Shown in pieces: positions 48,982-62,774 of a stretch of 64,000 nucleotides of DNA (positions are counted from its first letter, which is position 1; the number at the start of each line of letters is the position of its first letter). Source of the DNA: Onchocerca volvulus (taxonomy: Eukaryota; Nematoda; Chromadorea; Rhabditida; Onchocercidae); NCBI GenBank assembly GCA_000499405.2, contig HG738137.1:20298603-20362602 (forward strand), in the 5' to 3' direction. Made by a program: the position numbers and the translations under genes. The notes beneath the pieces were generated by a model that was not told where the DNA came from, ran no database searches, and was given only the letters and a program-made list of their open reading frames with translations.

Positions 48982-51326
48982 ATGAAATTATTCGAGCACA
49001 AACAACAGGAGCTTCAGCGAATATCAGCTGAAATTCATAGGCTTTCACAAGGAAATCCACAGCAACAACGGAAATGCGTACGCCTAAAAGTTCGCTGATA
49101 CTCATATTTGAGAACTTCAGTCATAAAATTTTCTTTTTTAAGCTTCACTTCGGTTTGAAGAATGATCTGAATCACTCAGTTAAGCGTAACAGTAATATAA
49201 ATCAGAAATATTTAGAGGAATGCAAACATAAAATTCTTGGTAACATCCACGATCATATAATCTTAAAGAATATAAATGACTAATCTGAAGTTAAGTAAAA
49301 TGCAAAACAGTCTTTTATTATAGAGTATACTCTTATAAAATTAAAATGAAAATTTTAATTTTGGATAATCATTACTTTTAGGAAGATTACGAAAGATTAA
49401 TGCAAGAGTTACAAAAATTGCAAGAAAATCAGAATAAAGATAAAATACGGTAAATAAATAAAGAAGTATCTGGAATTTGCACTTTTAATCAATTAAAAAA
49501 AAAAAAAAAACAAATGTTCATTAATCTTCAAAAAGATTCGGATGAAATATCATAGCAGTTATCCAAAACTGGTTGAAAAAAGAAATTGGAACTTAAATTT
49601 TAGCTAAATTGCCATAAAATTAAAGACTGATGATCTCTTTCAAATTTTAGACTCGATGAACTAAGAAAGCAAATAGAGCAAATAGAGGCAAGTGAGGGGA
49701 ATGAAGAAAGTAAAAAAAGGAAACGCAAAAAATTAAAAGTACATTAACAAATTTCAGATTTTTTTGCCTGTTCCGCTTTTGTGTTTATCTTCTTTCTATT
49801 TTCACTTTGTCATTTGTTGAAAATTTGATACTAATAGCGAACACTAATATAACTGCATTTTTCTGATTTCATACTATCGAATTTCAAAATATAAAAAAGC
49901 TGTTTCTAGCAAAACTTAATACCATCTAGTCATCCAAAGATAGTGAACTAATTCTCAAAAAAGAAATGATTTTCAGAAAGAGTATGAAGAGTTGCGGAAA
50001 AAGCTAAATATTGGTGAAGAATTTAAGGAGAATGCGGAAAGAATAAATGGTTCCAATGGGTCCAATGAGAATACATTCTCATTCAAATCGGCTGAAAAAA
50101 TATATTTGTGGGTTTTTCTTTGTGCATTCAAGAATTTGGAGTTCAAAAACAATAATATTATTGAAGAAAGTTAGATAGGGAATCTTTAACGAGCAATATT
50201 ACTTATAATTTAGAAAGTACTGAAAAGAGATCCAACACCTTTTGTAAAAAAGAAGGTTTTAATTCCAGAAATGAACAACATCCAGAAGTAAAACCAGTTC
50301 AAAAGGATCAATATGGTGTTTATGAACAAATCAGAAATATAAAAACAATTGAAGAACGCATGCTGAAAAGGTGAAAAAGTGAACTTTTTAAATATGAGAA
50401 AATTGGAAAGATTGAAAAAAATGATGATATTACTCCTAAAAATACCCTATTTAAAAAATTTTAGGAAAAAAATCGAATCGGAAGCGGAAGATACATTTAC
50501 TATTCGAACAGCCAGTTTATGTGAATTAGAAGCAGATATTGATAATGTGAGGAAACGAATGGCCAGTCCAGTTATCCAAAAATTTGAAGAAGAATTAAAG
50601 CTAATTCGGAAAAAAAGTAGCAAAGATACAAAAATGCTGAAAAGAGAAGCTCGTTTTTTTTTTATCTGCATCTTTCTTATTTTCTCTTTTCAATTTTCTA
50701 TTCCCGGAAAAATTTTATAGTTATTAACGAGAAAGAAAATCAAATGAATGTCGAAGAAATTTGATAGATAAATTCTCTAGAATCTATTTCTTCGTGAGCC
50801 AAATAAACTTACCATGATGATCAGAATTACACATAACTTTTTATCATTATGAAACAAATCAATTATAATTCTGACAAATTTCCCAATATCTCTTGGAAAA
50901 ATTAAAATTCCAAAAACGAAAGAATCAGTAATTGTTCAAATAATTTAAAACAAAAAAAAGAGCCTCTGCTGTTCAATCTCAGCTTCCAAAGAAAATTAAT
51001 AGAACTGCCCCATTTAAAAATTTGTAGTGAAGCCATAAAACTGTGATTTTCTGTTTATAGGCATTTTCGTAGTGACTAAAAGCAAAGTAAATCAAAAGTG
51101 CAACATACAAAAATGATATAAACAATTTAGATAACAGAACTGGAAAGACGAATAGACAAAATTGATAGGACGCGTGAAATTTGTGTAACAGCGATAGCAG
51201 GAATGAATTTAACTACGAAAAGGATGTTTTTCGATTTGATGGGTTTTGTAGTGAATATTCTACGAACTGTCTTATATATTATTGCATGGATACGTGACTT
51301 ATTAATCTATTACACAGAAAATATAT
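48982..51326 (+). CDS. Coiled-coil protein with C-terminal membrane anchor
   Basis: Exons: 48982-49076 (start MKLFEHKQQELQRIS), 49382-49450, 49652-49732, 49977 to about 50109, about 50214-50370, 50464-50648 and 51131-51326. Junctions are mostly in phase; the donors of the fourth and sixth exons are uncertain. The protein is very rich in Glu, Lys and Gln and predicted to be helical coiled coil through EDYERLMQELQKLQENQ, LDELRKQIEQIE and KEYEELRKKLNIGEEF, with a basic KKRKRKKLK cluster. A later helical block, LCELEADIDNVRKRM, leads to ITELERRIDKIDRTREIC and a single hydrophobic segment, FFDLMGFVVNILRTVLYIIA, close to the C-terminus (ending YYTENI). The topology is that of a tail-anchored protein of ER or mitochondrial membranes. 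I do not recognise the family. Confidence 0.6.
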
Positions 51327-51734
51327 GAAAAAAGAGAACAGCAATCGAGATGTTTATTTAGAAATCATTGTTTGCCTTTTAAGCTGTACTAATAGATGTT
51401 AAGTATTTATCTTAATTAAACAGTAATTATCAATCAATGGTATACAATCTAGGATGTTCCAAATCTTTCTTGTTATGCTTGAATTAAAATGTCTAAATAC
51501 ATGCTTAAATAAAATTACGACACAGCCATCTAAATCATAAATTCAGAGCTTCAGTTTAATATGATTCAACCACTAAAAAAGAAAAAAAGAATGTGTTACA
51601 ATATGATCTACTCTTCATTTACTAAACAAGTGAACTCAAAATGCCAGCTATACTGTACTGGATAATAGAAATAACAGAGTATTATAATATAGATCATAGA
51701 GAACTGGAAAACTTACTTTGACCAACGATTGCTT

Positions 51735-52500
51735 TCAGCGACATTTGCACTGTCTGTCAAGATCCTGCAGCAAAATTTACGATTCTTTCAGATATTAAAG
51801 ATAGAATTGAAATCCATACAAGAAACTGAAGATTTCAAGTGACTCTTCTATAAATTAAATATAAGAAGTCTAACTGAATGTTACTAATTTCCACAATTAT
51901 CTTGGCTAAATCTCACGGCGTTCCAAGATTTCCCATGTTCTATGGCGCTGAAAATATTCCTCACATCTATACTAAACAATATATACTACTTTCTTGGATG
52001 AATGGATTCTATTCTTGGCAATCGAATTAAATTCGATAAATCTTCTCCTTCAAAAAAAAAAAAAAAGAAAAAAAAACAAATGAAATTATTGAGCTTGCTC
52101 AAGCAGACAACATACAATGTCAAGTTTAGAACACCCATCGGAACTAAGTTAAGGACACGCTGGCTGTGACAAATTTCCAATAACAAACTGCATGATGCCC
52201 AGCTCATAGCGCTGACAAGCAGAAAAGTTATCAATTGGACTTCATTTAATATGGCCCGTAATTGAAGCAATGAAAAAAAGTAGTTCTCGTGGTTGTGAGT
52301 GGCGTTTTCAAAAATACTTTGAAGTTGGAATAATTCTGATAATGTTTGATGAATTTTCCGCTGAAACAAAACAGAAATATTTTTTGATGGACTTCATGCA
52401 ATGCAGAATTAATTGTTAGTAATATGGAACTGTTGCAAAAGTTAAACAAAGCAGTTGATATTACTACCGCTGTTGTCTTATTATTCGTTTATTTTAGGAG
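51735..52500 (-). CDS. Probable small membrane protein, unassigned
   Basis: A minus-strand model built from splice signals: an exon ending at 52393 (open from about 52490, containing NSSILLTINSALHE), then 52360-52116, 51947-51917 and 51764-51735, where TGA ends the frame. Phases agree at all three junctions. The middle exon carries RKIHQTLSELFQLQSIF, a polar stretch THNHENYF, an amphipathic helix LLQLRAILNEVQ and hydrophobic LITFLLVSAMSWASCSLLL. This suggests at least one membrane span. The 5' end is not defined, and the two small 3' exons are weaker than the 245-nt exon. No family is recognised. It is transcribed away from WDR6, whose start is only about 350 bp away. Confidence 0.4.
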
Positions 52501-52633
52501 AAAATTGTCACCTTAAGTTAGCATTTTACTAATGATTTATGATTTCAACATATGAGCAAATATATTCTGTGATTTTATGGATCTTCACATAAGTTTCTTA
52601 CCGGATTTTGTAAACCTGTATCTAGCTTAGTCA

Positions 52634-52636
<3 letters not shown>

Positions 52637-52671
<35 letters not shown>
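52637..52671. repeat. TA dinucleotide repeat
   Basis: An uninterrupted (TA)n tract in the spacer between the divergent minus-strand gene and WDR6. Confidence 0.95.
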
Positions 52672-52673
<2 letters not shown>

Positions 52674-52850
52674 ATGTTTTGTAAGATTCTGTGTCTAATA
52701 CAATAAGCTAGATTCTGTTCCTAGTTCAATAAGCGAATTTAATATCAAACTTGGTTTTCCTATAATTTCTATTACTCTGTGAAAAATTAATTTCTCATAA
52801 GCATTTACTTTCTGCTTGATTCTATAATTTAATTTTTTTACAGAAAATTG

Positions 52851-55800
52851 ATGAAATCATTATGCGCTCCAGTATTAACTATACAGAGAGGTGATGGAGT
52901 TGGTGATCGACCTGTTCTGCTAGCTAGTAAATTTTTTTTTTTAGTTTAAATTCTTGAATTTATTTAAAAATCTTTTCCCAGATTCATCTGCTAGGTTATC
53001 CTTATTTATACATCTAAGTGGTTTTTTCTCGTTCCAGCTTTCAAGTATTACTAAACCATTTTAGGTAATGGTTGCATGGTCGAATCTTACCAGAAGGATC
53101 AGAATGATTTGTTGGTTTCACAGCAGCAGATGTCAGTTTTTGAAGAAAGAAAATACAATATATATGGGTTGATTTATCTCAACAAACAAGGTGCTGGTGT
53201 ATTGTTTTACTTTTTTGTTAACTGATTTACTTTATCAATAATAATTAATAATCTTTTTTGATAATTTCTTGCTTGTCTTATATGCCTCTAAAAATTTTAT
53301 TTATTCTAAATAACTTGATAGTACGTTACTTTCTTCATTTACTGAAGCTTTAGAATATTTTAATAACGTTATGTTCGCAATATTTCTAAAAATATCTGAT
53401 CCACTTGGGCATTGAATCATAATATTTGTGATTTAATTAGATTAGAGACATTGTATATGGTTTTCTTTAGAATTCAACCCAACGTTTAATCTTTGATTAC
53501 TTTTGATAGTCTACGCCTTTGACAGTTTTCTTTTTTTTTTTGAAATATTATGTTTAGATGTTTTATTTGCCTATGGCGAAAAGTCGGTAGCCGTGATACG
53601 TCAGTTTTCCAGTATTCCACAGAAACAAATATTTACTTTTAAAGATTGGATCCAATCCGTGTGTGTTTTCAGTAAGCAAAATGAGTCAGAGCATTCCGTG
53701 GAGGTGAGGCGATATACCATGTGATTTGAATTCATATTTTAATTAGTAGTTTTATTTGAGATATTTTCCCAAGCTCAATTTTACAAATGGAATGACACAT
53801 TGTTAATATATATTAGTTATTTGATGACATATTTCTGATAGTTGTATTTTTTCAAAATTTGCAGGTAGTTTATAATAGTCGGTTTTAATCACTTCGGATG
53901 GCAAAAAAATTCATTTTATTCTAAAAAATTTATTTTATTTTCTTAATAGTTAGTTACACTGTCCATCAATAACGCAGTGCAACTTTTCCGGCTGGACGTT
54001 TTTGTTGGAAATTCAGATATGAATATTGAAGAAGTGATAACTGTGAAATCAGATTACCGAGCTATCATGTAAATTTTTCGAAAAATCTTTAGTTTCAGAC
54101 TTCACTGAGTTTTTATTTTTTAAATTTAAGGTAGTTTTCGAAGTGGAAATGAGAGCAGTGCAAAAGTCGATATTACTTTTTTTTAGAAAGTCAAATCAAG
54201 TTCGAGTGAATTAAAAAATGTATAAATATTGATGATTCGACTGTTACAAGAATGATTTGTCATTTTACTTATGTGGAACATTGTAGCAGGTCCAATCCAA
54301 ATATAAGTGATAGCAGAAGAATTTTCAGAAATTTCAATTTTAAGATTTGCAGAACGCATTCACTTTTGGATGGTGATAGTTGGAATACTCTGCGCACAAT
54401 AGTTGGTTCTGTTATGGGTGATATAATCATTTCATTCCCCTCCAAATCTACCTCTCCTCTTCACGTTCTAAAGCGTCAAACGGTTCGGAATTTGCCAAGT
54501 TTTTCTGATTAAATGGAAAGAAATTATGTAAAAATATATATAACTGCATGTTTGGAGATCGACGGTTGATGAATCAATGAATAAATCAAACTTATATAAA
54601 AATTAATTTGACATTTCATCTTTACTCAAATTTCATTTTTTGTTAAAATAACTTTGATTTTTAAATCATTTAATTCCAAAAATTTTTTATTTTGCTTTTA
54701 TAATAAACGCGTTATTCGTTATTAAGCAATACAGCTTTTGACTAGATATTTTTAGTGAAAGTTCAGTTATGAATAGCGAAGAACTAAAGTCTACTAATGA
54801 TCGATACAGTTAGCTATTGCAGGGTATGATTTTCGGTTTACTTATAAAATGTAACTTCCTGTTTTCGATATCGGATGATAGGAGCTTGCATATGTGGTCT
54901 CTGAATGATGCTCGCCATCTAAATGAATGTTACGGACACTCAACAAGACCATTTTCTATTTGTAATGGACCAGAAAATGTAATATTCACTGGAGGTCAAG
55001 TGTGTGTTATTTTTATTGCAGTTTTGTTCTATTTTTGTTGTTTCCTTAATTGCGTTTTGAAAAACAAATTTGCCTGCGGAATAAATCAAGAAATGTAGGA
55101 ATTTCAAAAGAGTTATTTTTACTGAAAAAAGAAGTATCATTGATTTTTAATACAAAGTTTTAATTTCGGATATATAATCCTTCTAAGTTTAAAATTTGAT
55201 TGAAGAAGGGGCTAAGGCGTTGAATTTTGCTGTTTTTTTTTTTTCTGTTTCAGTTCTGTCGAATAAAATTCAGTTGAATTATTTCGTTATTGAGAAATGC
55301 CGATATTATTTCAATTTTTTTGAGAAATATTTTAATTTCCAGAATGATCCAGTCATTTTTAATGCTTTAATCAGTATATTATTTTAGGATGGGAGCATAT
55401 GTATTTGGTTAGTTGGCGAGTCATTTGTTTCGCTTTTAAAATTAATACACACAGGATATGGTGTTATCCGTTCTTTTCTGTTTATGTCTCAAGAACTGGT
55501 AAAGTTTTTTAATCTCATTATCGACGAAATTATGAAGATTTATGTAAATTAATTCTAATTTTAATTACCTTTCGGATAGCTTGAGGTTTGCTTCTTAACG
55601 AGATATAGACTGCTTGTGAACTGAAAATTCGTCAGCACTCAGTTTTTGTTTTTTATTCATTTACTTATTTTTTTCATCTTCATTCACTGTTTATTTTTCA
55701 GTTCTTTGGCACAGGCTCTGGATTTTTTGGATCTATTATGTTTCCAGAAAGTATGGAAAATATGCAAACTGTGGACCTCATTTATCCAAATTTGTCAGTA

Positions 55801-58800
55801 CAGTCATTCATTACACTTTCACAGCAATGCTATTATATTTTGGATTCCCAAGGGTTAGTTATTGCTAATTTTTGTATAAATAGTTCTCATGAATGCATAG
55901 TAATAATAGAGAAGTTCTCACGAATGCATAATAATAATAGAGATAATGTTATATAATGAAACAAAAACACGCCTAACAATAATATACCAGAATCGTCTCA
56001 ATACCAGTCAAGAATAGGTAATTTAAGGTATGAAGTTACATAGAAAGGACTAAAGTCAGAACGAGAGAAAATGGTAATTGAACTTATAAATTATCTACTT
56101 TTGGCGTTTTGATATCGGTTAAAATTTGCAAATTTCGTCTTGCTATTTCATATCTTTCAATTATGCCTCCTCGATCCTAACTTTTAAAACACATTATTTC
56201 AATTTCCATTCCGTTCTTATTCACTAAAACGAGTATCATTTTGAAAGAGTTCGTGCTTATGATTATGATGATAAAAAAATAAGGAAATTTGCGAAATTCA
56301 CTAGACCTTTTCAGGAAGACATATCTTAAAAGCATATCATTACATGCATCCTATAGCAAAACCAGTTTTAATTATAAAATTTAATACAAGTAGTTTATTA
56401 AATACTGATGTATTGTGAAATATGGAGAAGTTCCTTTATACAAACTCAACGTTTAGATCAAAAATTTGTTTCTGAGAAATTCATGACGGCCTTTTCAAGT
56501 GTATTCAGAATTATTGAAATTTACTGATTTCCATTTTTTACTGATAAATCTAGAAATTTTTCATCGCCGAGTGATTTAATGTGCAGCTTTATTTCTATCA
56601 AAAAGATATTGGAAAATTTTTAACAAAATAACGAACAATAATTTATTTGTCTTAAATTTACATCTTAGTTGCTCTGAAAAAAAAAATAGAATTGAAATGA
56701 AAATTAATGAAGGATAGATTAGTTATTAAGTTTTCATGTATATATTCCATGTCATGCTAAAATTTGTTCCGCGCAGTAATTTATCAATGCTTGTATCCAA
56801 TTTATGATGATTGAAATTTCCATAGCATAATGAATACATTGCTTGTTTATTAAGCAAATTTCAGCATGCGTGAGTCCCCATGGCACATATGATTTTATTA
56901 AGTCTTTTTCAAAGTTTCTCTTTTTTTTCTGGAAGTTCTCCTTTGGAGAGTCTGTATGGAGCTTTTTTTTTTTTTTTTTTTTTATTTTATCATAAAGAAA
57001 TGGATTTACTGATGACATTTCTTTGATAATCATAACGCGACTTTTATGATTTTAGAACATTGTATGAAACGAATACAACTTCTTTAAATAAAATACTGCA
57101 GTGCAGTTCTGCTAGATCTAACTCATTGAAATTATCACCATGCCGAAGGTATATAGCCTTTTCAGAAGACAGAAAATTGCATATAATAAGAGGTGAGTAG
57201 CTTTTAGAATGAATTAGTTATGAATTATTTAATTATTTCATACAGTCTCAATTATTTAATTATATATTTTTACAGAGAAATGGCAATTTTCTGTTAAGAA
57301 AAAAATGCAATTTTTTCTGAATAAAAATTCGGTAAGTTTTTTCTCTAAATTTGCCTCTTTGTTTTTCTAGTTGAGGACCACGAATGCGCTTCTTTTTGTG
57401 CTCTTGATCAAATACTGGATTTGTTTTGGATTGAAAATTGTTTATTTCTTGCATTACTCAACTTTAAAAATGTAAGCTGTTTGATTTTTAATGAGGATCT
57501 ATGGTTTTATGTTTTTTATTCCTTTTTTGTCCTTCAAATTTCGAATTTGCTAATGCAAAGAAAGTCAATTTTTTCTCAAGCGCTTTCACTAAATAAAAAC
57601 ATTTGGAATTTTTATGATTGCAGATGTTCGTATTTGTCAGTTAAAATATTTGTTAAATAACTTTTTCTCAGAGTGATTTATTCATAATGTGCTATAATTC
57701 ATTAACTTTGAAAATTACATAACAGAAATTTTTGACTAGGTTACAGATAATAGTTCACTTCTCAGAGGATATGTCGGAATGGACGAACCATATTGTGCAA
57801 ATAAATCTGCAAGAAATTATTTCTTGTGCAGTTCATGCTGAAGAACTTTTCCTCGGTACGTGCAAAGGTTCAATCATTGTTGTACATGACTTCAAGGTAA
57901 TGCTGGCAGATTTAATTAATTCGCTTTTTATCATTTCCACCTTATATACTTTGAACATCCGAAATGCATCTGTTTTATATTTTTGAATACAGTGGTTTTT
58001 TTTTTCTTGAAAAAAAGACAGTTGACGTCATTATTTACTTACAGTTAAATTATGGTTTTCAGTTATTCTAATTATTTTTTATAAAACCGCAATTCCATGA
58101 TTCGTTATTTCAGCATGTTTTAATGAATTAAATACGGATTTCAATCCAGATGAGACATTTTTTTAAGTTTAAAATTTTCAGGTGAAGCAGATAATAAAAC
58201 AAGCCCATGGTAAGAGTGGTGTTACAGATATAAAACTATATACGACTAAATTATTGTCTATTGGATGTAATGGAAAATTATGCATTTGGAAGAGAGGTTA
58301 TGTTCGAGTCATTTAACATTAATTAGAATTCTGTCCCATCAAGATTTATAAAAATAAAAATTAAACTTTCAATCAAATATCATTTTTAGAGAATCCATTG
58401 CAGTTGTTGTCTTCGTCTAAACTTTCTACTGCAGTCGAAATGGAATGGCCATGCAGATTTCTGGAAACAGGAAATCAACTGTATGTGGCAGGATTTCGGG
58501 GGGTTGGTATAGTTTTTTTTTTTTTTTTTTGAGATAATATTTGATCGGTGGGAAATTATCTCAGTTGCAGTTTCATGTTCCATTAATTTCATGTTTCCTT
58601 TTTGCAGAGAGGATTACTCATTAAAGTAATATTCGGAAAAAAAGCACATTCAACTTGTAGGGCAACTTTATTTTGGTAAATTACAATAGTGGACACTGCG
58701 TTTGTGATGTATGGTGTGGAGGAAGACGTCGCTCTTGGTGGTTGTCGATATTAGAAGAAGATGGAAATTGTAAAAAATCGAAATCATTGTGTTTTGAGTT

Positions 58801-61800
58801 TGTAATGAAGAAAAGGATTTCTAGAATCATGCTTCATATGGATGATTTACATATAATTAAAGTAAGTTGTCATGCAAAGCTTCAAATCCATCTTTTATTA
58901 TCAACTGTTAGTAGAGATATGCGATGTTATTGGACTTCATCTTATTTTTTTACTTTTTTATGCTAGATTCAGCTTATCATTTTCTTGGAAAAATGATGGA
59001 ATTTTACTTGAGAATCTTCTTGACAGTTTTGTAGTTTCAAAAGACACTATAAGCTATTTCCATTTTTTCTTTTGATTAGAATACCAGAATCATAATGGAG
59101 GAATTTGAAATTTGATCCATATTTGAGATTTGATTTTACTCTCTCTTTAAAGTAAATGTAATTTCAAGCCTTTTAAATGGAAAAATATTTTTAATTCCTG
59201 CATTTTCTGCATCTTCATCCTCTTTAAGCGTATGAAGAAAAACTTGGGCTGAAGTTGATTTCCAGCTTTTCCCTAGACTTGATTTATACGATTTTTTTTT
59301 ATAATGAAAGATCCTAATATGCTTTTTTTGCAGCCTAATTTGCACTTGTCCAACATTACATCTATAACAGTTACAAAAAGTAATCAAAAAGAATTATATG
59401 TTACTGGTGGTATTGATACTACGCTTGTCTTATTCAGATTTGTCAGTTCAGGTTTAAATTTGTTTTTTTTTTTCTTTTCACTTACAGCTGTTAGCAGAAA
59501 TATTTGGGCGATTGCTTTATGATACAATAGTCGGTTGCGATGTTTTTGGAGCGATGTTTCCTCAAGCTTTGATAATGAATTTGGTTTTCTAGCATTCACC
59601 AAGTTTTTGAAATTTTGAAAATTGTCAAGACAGAAATTTTCAGGATCGGTGGAAATAATACAGCGATTGCAGGCTCATTCGTCCTCAGTGTATTGTGTTT
59701 GTGCGATGGATTCATACCTCATTTCCGCTGGAGGAAAATCTGAAATTTTCATTTGGCATCTAGTAGCAGGTACATTTCAGTTTTGCATTCATTTGCTTAA
59801 TTTTCGTTAACTGGGTGTAATATTTGCTTAATTTTCGTTAACTGGGTGTAATATTTGCAGGAAACCTGCGGCAGTTATTTAACACTCGTGTGAAAGAGAA
59901 TTATAGATTGTTAAGTGTTCGATTTATATCAGTCAATCCTTGCATTCGATTTCTGATTTCATATTCAGATGGAGGATTAATGTAAGTAAAAATGTAAATC
60001 ATACTAATCAAATGTGATTGATTGTTGTCACCAAAGTCATTTTCTGTAGCGCTAAAGAGCTTCATAAACTTTTTCTTTTTAAGGATTTACGAAATAAGCC
60101 AGGCTTTGGGTTTAAAAAAACATTCGGTGTTGCCTAATTCAATGAACGGTGATGGAATTATGATTAAAATTTCTTGTGCTTCACTAGATGATAGCTTTGT
60201 ATGCTGCGCTATCTCATCTACAGGAATATTACACATCTGGAGTTTTTCTGAATTAATTGATTTAAAAGATCATAGAACGATCGAGGTGGAAAAATGTGGA
60301 CTTAGTGCATTGAGTATTCACAGCGAAAATGGTAAGTTTGAAGCGTGTTTTTTTTTTTCTTTTGTTTAAATCTAAATTCTGAAAGTTTTGGATTTTTAGA
60401 AATAAAAAACCTAGGAACTTTCATTATTTTGCTTTTCGATTAATTAAATAGTTTATTCATTTTGTTTATATTTTAGAGCTCATGTATGTTGGTGTAGGCT
60501 CTGAATCCGGCACCATCACTATATTTCAAGTTGACAAAAATTGGAAGTTTATGAAAAGTATCAACTGTTGGCATAGTGCCACATGTACAGGTAGACGCTC
60601 ATTTCCTTTTTTCAATTAGTGGAACATGAATGAATTATGTGAGTGTCTAATATATTAGCACACACCAATTTGCAGGATTTTAAAATCAAAATACTTTTGT
60701 TTGTACTTTTCATTATTTCTAAATTTCAAGTTTTCATTTGTTTCAGTTTTTTTTTTTCACTGTTTCGGATTGCAGATTTACATCTCCATCGAACCTCACA
60801 ATCATTTTTGGTATTTTCAATAGCATTAGACTGCAGATTAGCAGTATTCATCTATTCTCCTATTTTTCAAACAGTAAGTTATTATTATTCGTTGGGATTG
60901 AACTTCTACTTCATAATATATGATATGTTTAGATAAATTAAAATTTATAATTCTTTCAATAAGGTGAAGGAATGAAAATAGGGCATCAAATTGCGAATAA
61001 GCTCCCACATTATGGATAGTAATTATTTATAAACCATATTTTTTCGTCTATTTTCTATTCAACTTTATACACAATTGATTTTAATTTTTTGATTTTCATT
61101 TGATTTAAAAGAATAGGAGACAATAAATTTCTTAACTTGATTCAAAATTTTGTACTTATAGTTCCCGACAATTTCGTAGTAATGGTTTGTTCACGAAATA
61201 GCATTTTGTACTCCTTTGAGATGAATATTTTGTTTTAAGAAGGTTGCAAGGTAGATTTATTAGTTTCAAAAAGGACATATTCCAGCTTGTTATTAAAAAC
61301 TTACTCAAATAGTTTTGAAAAGTTTCATTTTCAAAATGATGTGTTTGGCAATCTTGCATTTTTCTGTTATCAATTTATTCATTTGCTAGAAATATATGCT
61401 GACCATTGAACAGGCATTCTTTCCAGCAGTTCGAATGTTTGTCTATGCAAGCACAGTCCCGCTATTGAAATGCCAAAGAAAAAAGTGTTGGGATGACTCC
61501 ATTGTAGATCTCCGTGGTTCATTTTGAGAGGAATAATTTTCTAGAATTAGTGGCACAAAATGCGCTTCAGAATTTATTCCTATATTCAAGCATTTTATTT
61601 TGCCAATGTGACCTTGAGACTTGAAAGATGTTTTAAATTTAAATTTACGAAACATTATTATACGAGAATTATTTAGCCTCTCATTTATCCGTGGTATTTC
61701 GATAATCTGTCAGAAACAAAATGGAAATAAAGAATTTATGAAAGAAGATAGAATATTTTGCTAAGTAGGGAGAAGAATTGCTAATCGAAAGGCTTAATCC

Positions 61801-62162
61801 TGCGGACTGAATTGCTGAAGCAACCATTTATTTCGGATTAACAAAAAGCCAGTTAAAATTTTTTATCTTCGGGAACAGATTGTTAATTGTTTCGAATTAT
61901 GTTGCAATGGGCAGTAGAGCTGAATCAGTCTAAATTGTATTGTCATTATTATTGATTGACAGTTTGTTTTAACAAATTTATCATCTTGTTTCAGTTAAAC
62001 TTCCAGCAGTCTGTGTTGTTAAATATTGCTGATCCCTCATCGCTAATCGTCTCGGCTGTTAGCAATAATTTGGTGAAGTGTATCATAGTTGGCACATCAA
62101 TTTGTCTTGTTTACTTTAGCGATTCTCCTCCGCATTTTTGTGACATGATAAATGGTGAATGA
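52851..62162 (+). CDS. WD-repeat protein WDR6 (tRNA 2'-O-methylation cofactor)
   Basis: WDR6 (yeast Trm734) partners the FTSJ1/Trm7 methyltransferase that modifies position 34 of tRNAs. The start ATG lies eight bases after ttttacag, which fits trans-splicing. There are at least 20 small exons, including 52851-52927, 53065-53191, about 53555-53702, 54830-55002 and the last, about 61995-62162. Matches in WDR6 order: RTHSLLDGDSWNTLRTIVGS, GMIFGLL then SISDDRSLHMWSLNDARHL, CYGHSTRPFSI, the exon beginning DGSICIW, an IVVHDF blade, NSGHCVCDVWCGGRRRSW, SITVTKSNQKELYVTGGIDT, LQAHSSSVYCVCAMDSYLIS, RFLISYSDGGLMIYEISQAL, GILHIWSFSEL and a C-terminal blade ending DMINGE. The layout indicates multiple seven-bladed propellers. 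Two introns carry recent 31-bp tandem duplications. The family call is firm; some internal exon borders are not resolved. Confidence 0.85.
55882..55943. repeat. 31-bp tandem duplication in WDR6 intron
   Basis: Two adjacent 31-bp copies (55882-55912 and 55913-55943), starting AGTTCTCATGAATGCATA and AGTTCTCACGAATGCATA, differing at two positions. Confidence 0.9.
59791..59852. repeat. 31-bp perfect tandem duplication at a WDR6 acceptor
   Basis: Two identical adjacent copies (59791-59821 and 59822-59852) starting ATTTGCTTAATTTTCG, followed at once by atttgcag, the inferred acceptor of the next exon. The identity implies a recent event. Confidence 0.95.
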
Positions 62163-62774
62163 AATATCTGAGGTGAAGACTTGATTGATTTTTGACATTC
62201 TTTGCCGTTTTTAAATTCCAATTCGTTAATGAAGAAATAATTAGTGGAGGATTATGGATATCATCATTTATGTTCTTCCGAGGGAAACCAAAATGTCTTT
62301 ACTAAAAATAAATTATTGAAGGAAAAGATGTGAAAAGACATCGGTTGGATGTGAACTGTTGTTTTTCTTGCATCCTGCTGTAAGCTTTCGGACTTTCACA
62401 AGCTTCATTTCTTGGCATCTCAAAGTTCCTGCAAATCATTTGAAGTGTCTTTGATTATAAAGTTGTGATATAAAATTGAAACTCGAACTTTAACTATGAT
62501 CTGTTTGCTTACTAATTACATAATTGTTTCTGGAATGATCATTTTGCTAATAATTACTTATTCGTGAGAAATAAATCTCTGGTACGCGTCAATCCGACTT
62601 CTTGAGCATTATCATTCCCAGTTCTCTAATCCACCAATCATGACTTTTTGTTGCTTTTCGCCGATTATTCAGTGTGAAATTGTACTTTTTTTATCTGATT
62701 CGCTGGATTTAGATTCTTGTTCCAAAATGATATACAATATCAGTTATTATTAAATTTATCAATAGTTTTTTTAC
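62163..62774. other. 3' flank of WDR6
   Basis: AT-rich DNA after the WDR6 stop. Possible AATAAA-like polyadenylation signals occur (for example near 62308 and 62569). No gene or repeat is recognised. Confidence 0.45.
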
